Shown here in pieces: positions 23,801 through 35,800 of a stretch of DNA of 64,000 nucleotides (position 1 is its first letter; every line of letters begins with the position of its first letter). The stretch comes from Bemisia tabaci (Eukaryota > Arthropoda > Insecta > Hemiptera > Aleyrodidae). The stretch is taken from contig NC_092801.1 in the NCBI RefSeq assembly GCF_918797505.1, forward strand, positions 29,976,477-30,040,476, read 5' to 3'. The notes under the pieces were generated by a model. It saw nothing but the letters and a program-made list of their open reading frames with translations. It was not told the DNA's origin and did no database searches. The position numbers were made by a program, and so were the translations under genes.

Positions 23801-26800
23801 TCTTCTTTGTCTAAAGCTATGTCGATCAGTTTCAACAATCAGCCCGCATGAGGGTTGCACTGTACCACCAGGGGATGAAGGGGGAAAAGATTCTGAAGCT
23901 CTTTCGCTGCAAGTTACGTTGAAATTCGAACGCTCTCTTCCTAAAATGGAAAAGACGTCGCACCTGGATGCAAATCCCACTCGCGGCTTTCGGCGCCCGA
24001 TCACGAAAATCGAAGAAAAAGCTCCCGATTTCGATTTCCACGGGCGGCGCAACGAGAGCGCACGCTCCGATACCCGCGGAGGGGCCGGGGTTCGGGGGCG
24101 GAGACGGGGGGAGGGAAACTGGTTGCTACCGCGAAGCGCGGGGGGGGGGAGACGAAACCGCGGCCGGGGCGGGCGGGGGGCGGGTTCAGGAACCCCCCAA
24201 AAAAACCAGTTAGCCTTCGGAGGAGTCCGCCACGGCGCGGCCGGAGTCGAGAAGCCGAGGACAGGGCCGGGAACGAGCAGCGTCTCGGGAGACACGAGCA
24301 GCGATGCCGCTTCGTGCGCCCCCGCGGGGAAAAAGAAGTTCGGTTTGCAGGGACCTAACTTCGGTTGCAGGGACCGAAGTTCGGTTTGCACGGAGCATCC
24401 AAGTATTCGAATTGTTAGATCGTGGGAACTGAACTAGAGATACTAGGGCATGGTATCTAGAAATTTTTCATCAGGCTCATTCCCTAATTTTTCCCTAATT
24501 TTCAGGAGCTCATTTCCTGATAAAAGACCCGAGTTTTCTCCCACTTCCCCGGGATTTTCTGGGAGAAAAGAATATAATTAGCCAGAGTTCCATAAATGAA
24601 TATGGATTGTGATTCATATTTCAGCCATTTCTTCGGCACACTTTCAAAATTTTAATTCCAGTAGCGTTCTTGATGTTTATGTTATCTGGTCAATGAAAGC
24701 TTCTCCATTCTTTTGATGATTTGAAGCTTCAAATGTGTCATTCAAAAGGTTGATAATAGCGCTCGGCCATATTAGACCGCCAAATTTGAAATCGAAATGA
24801 TCCCTAAGCGGCAAAAGAGGAGATTCCCGGTTTCTGGAACAGATTCCCTGATTTTCCCATTCTAGACACCATGTACTAAGGGTGACTGACAGGAATATAG
24901 TGTCAAGATTCCTTGATTTTATTCATTCCTGAGGATTTCCTTGCGGACTGGTTAATGAAACTGATAGAGAAAGCGATAGACAAAGAAGACAAGGAGAAGA
25001 TAGAGCTATCTTATCGGTGGAAGCGAGTGGTTGTCATAGACACGAGAGGTAAGTGATAGCCTAGCTAAAGGCAACCCACAAGAGACCCTGAAGTTAGTCC
25101 ATCATTTTCTCATTTATTCTGAAGAACCCAGAGACAAATAGACCCTCTAGCCTCCACTCGCCTCTTGGTGACAAGTGAAAACTTTCACGTCCGATTATTC
25201 GACGATTCCGTTCGGATTATTAAAAGGCAGCAACCATCATCTCTCTTTTTATTGGCTGGTGATGACCTCCCGACTAGGTGGATCATGAGCTTCAGGTGAC
25301 GCCGTGAGCCAACAAGTTTACCAAACTTCGGTTTGTTTGCAAAACGAAACTGCCAATACGTGTTCAAAATCCAACTGGTAGGTAGGTCAACAGTGGAATA
25401 TTGAAGTCCTGAAAGTATCACCGTAAGTATTGCCCCCCTCGCCGAGATGCAAACGGAAGGTCTTATTGTCTCGGGAAGAACCACTCGTTTCGGCCGATAG
25501 GATCACTTGATTTTCCCATCGTCTTGTTTGTCCATAGCTTCGTCAATAAATTCCGATGGTATACTGATTTTCCTCGGTAGATGGATAAAAAGGTCTGATA
25601 AAAACGGACTGAACAGATATTTTCCTGATATGAGGCCGTCCGCTAGAGAGGGGGCATTAGTTGACAGAGGCAAAAACTCAGTACAGAGCCGCAACAGAAT
25701 TTGGAAAATGAAATTCCCTGACATTACCCTGATTTCCCTGTCAATTGAAGATATATGCCAGACAGTTAATAGAACGTTATAGTTTTTGGACAAAATGAGT
25801 TCTTCGAAACGTGAAAGCTATTCTAGACAGCAAATTAAGGTGACCCAGCAATTTTTCCTGACATTTTCGTCATTTTCCCTGACTTTTTAAAATTACCTGA
25901 CATTTCCCGGTTTTCCCTGCCTGTGGCAACTCTGTCACTAGCGCAATTTCTTTCAAGAAGATCGAGATCTGAAGCTTTCAGTTGCGTCTCTCATTGTCTT
26001 AGGCGAAGGAACGGTTTCAGGGATTTTCCTACTTTCCTTGGCAACCTCGGCCCTTGTTTTCCTCGCGCGCAAGTCCCCTTGGGACTGACGTTTCCGCCTA
26101 CTTGCCGCGTAAGCTGGAGCTCAGAAGGAAATTGGCAGACAAAAGATCATTGAAAAGTATCATCTTGAGTTGTGGTCTTACCTTCCATCTTTCGGCGCAC
26201 TTTTTGGAGAATTCGGCGAAGACTACGTTTTCAGTGGGGTGCTTCTTCTTGTGTTCCTCTCGGCACGTCTGAACGAAGAAAGCGTAGGCGGTCATACGAC
26301 CCCTGGGCTTAGCGTCTGATTTACCTCCTCTAGGCATATTTCTTTGTCTGTTCTGAAACATAGCAAAGAGAAAGTTAGAAACATCCAGCTAGAACAGACA
26401 TCACATAACGCAACAAGAGAGTTTACATGGTATATGACAGTGGTGAGAATTTTACGCGATTCAGAGTTGAAATAGCATAAAGGATGGAAAGCGAACCGAC
26501 AGATGTGCAAAACAACGCAACTTCAAGTTGGGGCATCTGATATCAACGTTTGGGAACCATAGTGATCGACGTCACCTATCAAGCGGGGTTGCCATAATTC
26601 CTTCATGTTCAAAGTCCATGACTTTCCCTAACTTTTCCCTGGCTATTTTCGCTTTTCCCTGACTCCAAAATCATCGGATTCCCTGACTTTCCCTAACATT
26701 CTAAAAAAACCTCCTCTTCGATATGTTTTCCTTTAAATTACTCTCACTTCTGATAAACGCACCCCGCAAAATTTATTAACTTTTCCTATGAATGTCCGGA

Positions 26801-29800
26801 CTTTTCCCTGTTTCCTGATAATCAATGGTATTTTTATACTTGATTTTTCTGGGGGGAAAATATAAATATTCGTTCATCGGAGGAAACCCAGTTATTACTC
26901 GCGGCAAAAACAACCACAACAGAAAAGAAACGTTGTGCTAGCGTTATGCGTTACACAACTTGTAGCAGCTCGTGCTACGGGCACTTCTATCTATAATCAT
27001 TACGAAACGTGAGCAATACATTTGACAATTTGAGTACGATAATTGCGCACCCTAAAAGCTAGACCTGCTACATCCATTCCAATGCTTCCAAATTGTGCTT
27101 CCTCATTATCATTTTCTCTAAAGAGCTAACATGAGATCATCACGACTTAGCTTCCATTATTTCCATCAACACATCAAAGGTATACGCAATATAAGTTATA
27201 AACGAACACGAACAAAGATAAAACCAATGGCGAGGCGTGAATGATCGATTATTATCGATATTTTCCTATTTGAAGGTATATTAAAGAATCGATTACAACG
27301 AACACTTTATAATCGATCCTATTCCATAGGTAAATGGCAGATCAATCTTTATATCGAAAAGCACGCTACGCCGCTGGATAAAACACTGATGCAAACTTAG
27401 AGAGCGATACTTTCAGGGTCTTGAGGGGTGAAACCGTGGAAAGTGAAAATTCATCGTCTTTCAGGGATTTAACAACCGGTTCTAGACACCTTGAGTTCAG
27501 GGTTGCCACAAAATTTAGAATATTAAATTCCGTGACACTTCCCTGATTTCCTGACACTTACGGGTAAAATTCCCTGTCGATTGAAGATATGCCACACGGC
27601 CAAAAAGACATAATTTAAAATAGTTTCCAGGCAAAATGTGTAGTTACAAACGTTAAATCCACTCCGGAGAGCTAACAAAGGAAAATCAAAAAAATTTCCC
27701 TGGCACTTTCGCAATTTTCACTGACAATTACAGGTTTTCCTCGACTCTTGAAAATTTCCTGACAATTCTCGGTATACCCTGACTGTAGCAACCCTAGTCA
27801 AATCCATTCCAGAAAACGAATAAAGGTAAATTAAAATATTTTCCTTCCTAACACTTTCGTAATTTTCCCTGACATTTCCAGGTTTTCCCTGACTAGTAAT
27901 CAATCCCTGACATCCCTGAAAAATCATCAATTTTTCCCTGACACTTTAGTCATTTTCCCAGCCATTTCCCGGTTTTCCCAGACTGTGTGTCCCTGTGGGT
28001 GTCCCTGTATGTGTGTGTGGGATAGGGTGGAGCGTTTTTGGGTTTTTTTTTTTATTTTGAAAATGGACATAGCACAGTAGTTGTGAAATGGTCTAAAAGT
28101 AACGCCTGAATTTTCCTGAATTTTTTCGTCAACGTTTAGGCCTCCCGGATTGACGTTGACGTCAAAATTAGCGGAAAATCCGGGTTTTTTGACGATAACT
28201 TGGCAACAATGGCAAATAAGACAAAAATGCATAGAATCAGAGTTGTTGGAAATTAAATTTCCAACAAATCACTTTCTTATCATTTTTTCTGTAAGTGCAA
28301 CCGTTTTAGTGTAAAATTCGAAAACCCGTACTTTTCCGGAAATTTGGTACACATTCTCGTTCAGTCCGGGAGAAATACGGGAGAAAGAGGGCTATCTCGG
28401 AACAAATTGCGTGATAGACTTGTCCTACAAGAATACCATCATCGGGTTGGCCTGAATAACACAAAACATACAAAATGTTTTCCACGGCTCCACCGCGGAA
28501 CACCCCTTAAAATGCCTAAAATTCAAAAAGGCGGCCGTGTTTAGATTATCAAGCATCAAGTTAATTTTAAATGTGCATCTCGTGTGGTATGAGGTGTCAA
28601 TTCCTATGTACTTTTAGTCGTAAATTTCAAATATACTGTCAAAAAAAGCCCCTGGTCAAACGGGGTGCATCAAATCCAGGACGGCGGCCAACTTTGAACG
28701 GCGGGAGGGTAACTTATAAAATTTGATTAGTGTATTACATTTTAAATTGAAAGTAAGGTAACGATCTCTGGATAATATTGGTTTAGCATTTTGATTAGAG
28801 GTTCAAAATTAAATTGTCTTTTATAAGACCTCATCTATGATCCGATGAATGACACCTGGTCAGGAGGCGTAAAACTGGCAATCCGGGCCGAATCCGCAGG
28901 TTACTAGGGTTTAAGATGCCGCAATGTTTGCGGTGAATTTAGATAACTTTGTTTGTAAATTTTAAATTTACGACAGAAAATGCCCCATAATCGTGCAGGG
29001 TCTCCCGATTATGGGATAAGTGGATGACTTCTAAATGTGAAGGACAGAACAGAAAATTTCAAAGTGTGATAGTAAAAAATCTTTGAAATAAATCTAACAG
29101 TTTTCTTAAATGTTCACAATTAATATTACTCCTCAATAAGAGCTGAAATCGAGGATGGTGACTATCTCCATATGAAGAATGAATAAAACGACACTACAAA
29201 ATAAATGTACAATTCAAAAAGAGACTGCTGAATAAGCGATATTTACATGCAATTGAGTTACCTATTACTAAAAGAAAAATAATGAAAAAATGAAAACATT
29301 GATGATTCATACCACCGGATGATGTTCCTCAGTATATTTTTTAATCAGTGGTGTCGTCAACTTTTGATTTTAGAGAAAATTGATTTTTTTTTTATTTCGC
29401 CATGATTCTTACGTGACCTAATTTGCTTTATTCACATTTCGAATAAAAAGAGTCTTGGTTCTCGGGGAGAATAAAAGGATTTTAAACGCGAATATTACTT
29501 ACACGGAAATCGGTACCTTATTTTCGAAGATGTATAATAAGACATATTTTAAAATAAGACGTAATGCTAAAAGGAGCTATGTTGCACGCAAACACCGTTC
29601 AGATATTGCCTTCCAGCATTATACCTACACCTCTGGTTAACACTACTGCCTTTTACAGGCAGTCATCGTGGATTTGAGACACCCTGTTTGACCATTCATT
29701 TTCCACTTAATTTTTTACTTCACATTTTACCAAAATTACACAGGGAATAATACTTCACTTCACTCATTGCGTCATTATTTAACTTGCTTAAGTCCTCCCA

Positions 29801-32800
29801 CCCTTCAGACTTATCAGTCTTTTTTGAGTTTTGTGCAGCCCAATTAACCAGGTGGTACTCATCACGTTATACTGGAAATCTACGACCAAAATTACGATGA
29901 AACAACCAAAGCATGTATCGGTTTGCGATGTTGCAGAATTCTTGGAATTTTCAAATATTGCAAACGAGATACCTGGTTTGGGAATTTCGCCGTCGATATT
30001 CTTTAAGGAACTAATACCTCACTTGACTTATCACGCGAAGAAGTGGTACTAGGACGAACTATCAGGGGGGAATGTGAGGGCATATTGGACAAATATACCC
30101 TCCTGCCGTTCAAAGTTGGCCGCCGTCCTGGATTTGATGCACCCCGTTTGACCAGGGGCTTTTTTTGACAGTATATTTGAAATTTACGACTAAAAGTACA
30201 TAGGAATTGACACCTCATACCACACGAGATGCACATTTAAAATTAACTTGATGCTTGATAATCTAAACACGGCCGCCTTTTTGAATTTTAGGCATTTTAA
30301 GGGGTGTTCCGCGGTGGAGCCGTGGAAAACATTTTGTATGTTTTGTGTTATTCAGGCCAACCCGATGATGGTATTCTTGTAGGACAAGTCTATCACGCAA
30401 TTTGTTCCGAGATAGCCCTCTTTCTCCCGTATTTCTCCCGGACTGAACGAGAATGTGTACCAAATTTCCGGAAAAGTACGGGTTTTCGAATTTTACACTA
30501 AAACGGTTGCACTTACAGAAAAAATGATAAGAAAGTGATTTGTTGGAAATTTAATTTCCAACAACTCTGATTCTATGCATTTTTGTCTTATTTGCCATTG
30601 TTGCCAAGTTATCGTCAAAAAACCCGGATTTTCCGCTAATTTTGACGTCAACGTCAATCCGGGAGGCCTAAACGTTGACGAAAAAATTCAGGAAAATTCA
30701 GGCGTTACTTTTAGACCATTTCACAACTACTGTGCTATGTCCATTTTCAAAATAAAAAAAAAAACCCAAAAACGCTCCACCCTAGTGTGGGATCCTGCGA
30801 GTTGAAGTAGTCAAAAAATGGTAATTTGCATGCCTCGACGAGAAAGATACGGACGACTTGGATGTTGGGTTTCGTTTTAGTCAAATCTATTCCAGAACGA
30901 ATAAAGGGAAATTAAAATATTTTCCTAACACTTCCGTCATTTTCCCTGACAAGTAATCAATCCCTGACATCCCTGAAAAATCATCAATTTTTCCCTGACA
31001 CTTCAGTCATTTTCCCAGTCAATTCCCAGTTTTCCCAGACTGTGTGTCCCTGTATGTATGTGTGTTGGATCCTGCGAGATGAACAAGTCAAAAAATGGTA
31101 ATTTGCATGCCTGGACGAGATAAATACGGACGCCTTGGATGTTGGCTTTCGTTTTTTTCAACAGTTGAGCATGCACCCGCGTTCGAGGCGTCAACATTTG
31201 GCAATGGTGTCGGGGCAGGGCGGGACTGAAGCTAAAGTGCCAGCGGCGAATTTAAGTGGTTGCGCGGCGCGGCGCAGTCGTGCCAACTCAACCGGGATAG
31301 CCGACCGAATAAACGCATTCGGACGCGAGGAAAAACGACCATTTTTTAAGTCGCCCGACCGCGATGCCCGGCGCGGGTGCGGCGGAACGATGCCAAATCT
31401 CCTCGAAACGAACAATTTCCACGGGCGAAAATCGCTAAATTCGCGAGGAATTGGCAATGGGGTCCGTGCGGTTGGCGCAATATATCAAGCGTTTCCGTAA
31501 ATGCCAGCGCTGCCACTACACCGGGACTCGACGAGGTAAAAAGTAAATAAGGCGGGGGGTTTTGGATCAGCACCAACGGGCACCCCTGGCGGACCCTGAT
31601 GACCTGGGCTCTGGCCTTTGGGTGTGCAGCAAAGGCTCGGTGCTTGGACGTGATGCTGGGTCCAGCTCTGGACGTTGGCAGAAATCGGATATTTTTTCTA
31701 AAGCGCAAGGATCCTATTTTCGAAAGCAAATTGACGTGCGATTTCTGTCCGAAATTTTGCTAATTCGTCGTTCCCCGCACGAAGAAACGTAACTTCATTC
31801 CAAGGTTGCCAAATTGACTCAAACAATCATTAAATTTTACATAAATGTACGTGAGCAATTTTCATCCAAAATTTTTCTTTTTGCATGGAATCTAGAGGAA
31901 AATCAGTGGAAATTTCAGTTAGAAATGCCCAAGATTCTCTTGATTACTAGGCAATTTACGAGGGAAAATTTGGCAACATTTGAATGGAGTTACGTTCTTT
32001 CGTGAGGGAAACGACGCATTTTGGCGCGTCAGAGAAGAAATCAGAAATGTCTTGGGTTGAAACCGAAAGAGACGAAGTCACTTTTAGTTAAACCTTAATT
32101 AACTTTAGGTGGACTTTCATTTTTAAGCAGGAGAATTTAGAAAGTGCTATACATCGTATTTGTACGAGGGAGCACAACTTCACTTTACGAATGCAAACAT
32201 GTACATTGTACGTGCAATTTTGGTCCAAACTTTAGCTGATTTTGGCGCGTAATCAGAGAAGACGTTAATAACGTTTTTACTTGGAAACTTCAGACTTTTT
32301 CCTAGTTAAAAGTATCATTGACACTGGAAAAGAAGTCCCTCATTTCCTGAGTCTAGACTTAGAAAAATCGGAAAAACAACTCTTGATTCAATCGAATTTT
32401 TGCTTGAATCAAAAGGAAATCCGCTTAAATTAAGAGACTGGGCTCTCGATTCAAGCGAATCAAGAGTATTTTCTCTTGTCAATTTCTTAAAAGTCTGGAT
32501 TCAGGACCCAAGAGACTTTCATTCAAGGGGGCGAGCCGAATAATTTTGCAACGTTGGAATGTAGTAACTTCATCTGATAAAATAGAAGAAGAAAAAAATC
32601 TTGCGGAAAAATCGCCGCTGCTAAAAGGAAAGATGCACTTCTTTACGAGACCCCGTCTCATCTGCGGCCTGACAGTTTTTCACCAAACAAATTTCCATTC
32701 ATAAATATTTATGCTCGATGTTTGATAATTTCGTGTTGAGACTAGGCGAGATCTCTCAAAAAACATGACAACCTCCCTGAATTCTAAACAATATTGAAGA

Positions 32801-35800
32801 GCGGGGTGATTGACGCACAGTACGTGACAATTTGAGCAGGAGAAAATTCAGAAGAGAGTACGGAATTTCCAAAAAAGTACAAACATTCTAAAACCATAAA
32901 AATGTTCCAAAATATCATCATTTTCATTCAATTTGTATTTCCTAATAATCTTTCGACGAATAGATTAGCTTCGTTTTTTGCGATTCCAGGGGGTCTACTA
33001 AAACAGGCTGACCAAAAATCAGTACTATTACAGTAAATTCCCAAGAAATTAAGTACCTTCTCGACAGAAAAGAAAAATGCAGTTCTTTTTCAGTACCTCC
33101 AATTGACGAATTTCGAAAAATTTCAAAAATTTAAATTTCCCGCTCAAATTGCGACACAAATGAAAAAATTCCGGACCTTTTTGCGGATTTTACGTACTTT
33201 TTCAGTACTTCCGGACCTTCTTTAAAAAATCAGTATTATTTCTGGACTTGAAGACACCCTGGTTTCCCAATTTAACACAGAGCCGGCGGCCTGTAGCCTA
33301 CTGTGCGACGGCGTTACCGAACCGTAGATTTCGTCATCGTGCGGAATTCGATCCAATACTAAACAAAGACGAAAAAATTGGCGGTCAGAGTGATGAGACA
33401 GCCGCTTAGTACACCCTCGACTATTGCTTGGCCAAGTTTCAGACTGATGACAGCGGATCGTGTTCGCAACACTGACATACTCGAACCGAAAAGTGAAGAG
33501 TGAGAAATTACGAGAAAAAGAAAGAATGCGGCGACCGCGTCTCTATGATTTGCACTTCAAAAGAGCGAAAAACATATGCAAAATATAATTGACGGAAAAA
33601 TGAAGAAAAATTGGCGAATTTTGTCGGGCTATACTTTTATAGACCTTTCATTATTGGTTGAAGGTTTCACTTGACTTATTTCAATGAATCCTGGAAATGT
33701 ATCAATATTATCAGGGCAGTAATTTCTTCGAGCACGCCAGTGATTTTAGGGTAGAATTTCGGGCAGTTTTTCTGATATTTTAGACGAGATTTCCTTATGT
33801 TTCTCGCGGATAAATTGACACTCGTTTGATTTAAAAAAAAAAAAAAAAAAAATCTGCGGTTTCTTTTGATATTCGAGAAGTCTCTTGCACCGTTGAAAAA
33901 ACAGGTCGATAATAATTAGAGGTTTTAAAGTTTGATATGGATAATAGGCTGCGCCATTCATCGTAGGAGAGTAAAAGCTCTCATAAAAAGCACGTTATCG
34001 TAATTCGATCGATTATCAAATGAGTTACAGGAATAGACGACAAAGTAACGTAAATAGACTAAAATGCTAACTATTATTGATTCATCGCTACTAACTTCTT
34101 GAAGTCGTTAAAACTTCAAAATGAGTAGAACAGCAGCAGACGCAAAATAATCTTGCGACTTTTTTTTCTTTTTTTTTAAAAAAAACCAGTAAGCCAAATT
34201 ATTATACAGGGTGATCCAAAAGTCCCTTCCACCCCCTCTAACTTTTTACCTAATTGAGATAAAGACTTGAAACTTGGGGGATACTCCTAGGTCAAAGGGA
34301 GCTACTTTTTGGCCCCCCTAAAATTTTCAGGGGGCCCCCCTTGGGGGGGCAACGGCCCCCAACTTTTAATTTTCAAATGGGAAGACCCCCTTTGTGATAG
34401 CTCGTTCGAAAGAGCATAAAAAAAGAAAACTTTTCGCGCAAACCCGAAGTCAATATCTCAAACCGTTTCAAAATGGCGGCCGGTTAAAGTTCAAAATGGC
34501 CGAAAATTCACACCGGTTATTTGTCGATGGATTTGCGCGAAAATCGGTATGTAGAGGTATTTTGACACGAGAAAAACGAATTTGACGTTAGATTTTCAAA
34601 AAAACCAAAATTTCCAAAATGGCCGCCGGTTAAAGTTCAAAATGACCAAAAATTGATTTTTTTTAGAAATTTAAGTTCAAATTTGTTTATCCTCTGCCAA
34701 AATACTCTCAAATTCCAAGTTCTAGGCAAATCCATCAGGAAAAAACCGAGGTGAAAATTTTCGGCAATTTTAAACTTCAACCGGCGGCCATTTTGTAAAT
34801 TTTGGTTTTTTTGAAAATCTAACGTCAAATTCGTTTTTCTCGTGTCAAAATACCTCTACATTCCGATTTTCGCGCAAATCCATCGACAAAAAACCGGTGT
34901 GAATTTTCGGCCATTTTGAACTTTAACCGGCCGCCATTTTGAAACGGTTTGAGATATTGACTTCGGGTTTGCACGAAAAGTTTTCTTTTTTTATGCTCTT
35001 TCGAACGAGCTATCACAAAGGGGGTCTTCCCATTTGAAAATTAAAAGTTGGGGGCCGTTGCCCCCCCAAGGGGGGCCCCCTGAAAATTTTAGGGGGGCCA
35101 AAAAGTAGCTCCCTTTGACCTAGGAGTATCCCCCAAGTTTCAAGTCTTTACCTCAATTAGGTAAAAAGTTAGAGGGGGTGGAAGGGACTTTTGGATCACC
35201 CTGTACATTAATACGTTAATTATTTTAATACAAGAATTCAGCTGTTTCGTTGAATGATGATTCAACGAAACAGCCGAATTCTTGTCAAAGGTTGTCTCCC
35301 AGTGAAAGGTCATCAAAAAAATGGTACGTTATTCTGTCACGAGACGACCTCTCCCTTGATCGAAACTGCGTATTATAGACGGTGCCATAAACCTACGTTT
35401 TTTCGAGACCTTGAAGTAAGTCAAAGCACAAAGTAATTTTTTCAAAGGTCATAACTCTCTGCTTCAATTACTCGTAAAATTTTACACACTGGGATTGAAA
35501 AAATCGAACTTGGAACAACTAAATTCCCTATATTGACGGTTTACTTTTTTATTTCTGCTTCCGATTTTTCTGGCAAGTATACAGAATTTTAAACTCGAGG
35601 TAAATCACTTAATGTGGTTGATTTGGTAGAGTTAGCAATACATTACGAAACATACGAAACATCTTCGTACTAACTTCTTTATACTAACTTCGGTGTTGGT
35701 GGCAGTAGTAGTGTCATCTGCAGCACATCTTTCCCACCCGACAATTCCAAATACCAAAACAACAACCGACGCAACATTTCTCAACAAAACCATCGTATAA

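Larger units (their letters stand above)
14010..26181 (-). other. Dsp1 intron 2 (12.2 kb), repeat-rich
   Basis: Splits HMG box A between exons 2 and 3. It contains many elements listed separately, including 14409-14490, 15758-16068, 18554-19062, 19195-19422, 20498-22165 and several TTCCCTGAC copies, and GC-rich patches at about 16.1-16.6, 18.4-18.6, 22.3-22.7 and 24.0-24.4 kb. No recognisable protein domain was seen. Confidence 0.8.

Noticed and set aside
23747..24437. Open frames of 227 (+) and 214 (-) codons over the same DNA
   Set aside because: They overlap almost fully on opposite strands in GC-rich DNA, are low-complexity and show no recognisable domain, so they are probably chance.
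28306..28544. Identical 65-66 codon frames in both arms of the 28-30.8 kb element
   Set aside because: Their identity follows from the inverted repeat; no domain or start context supports a gene.
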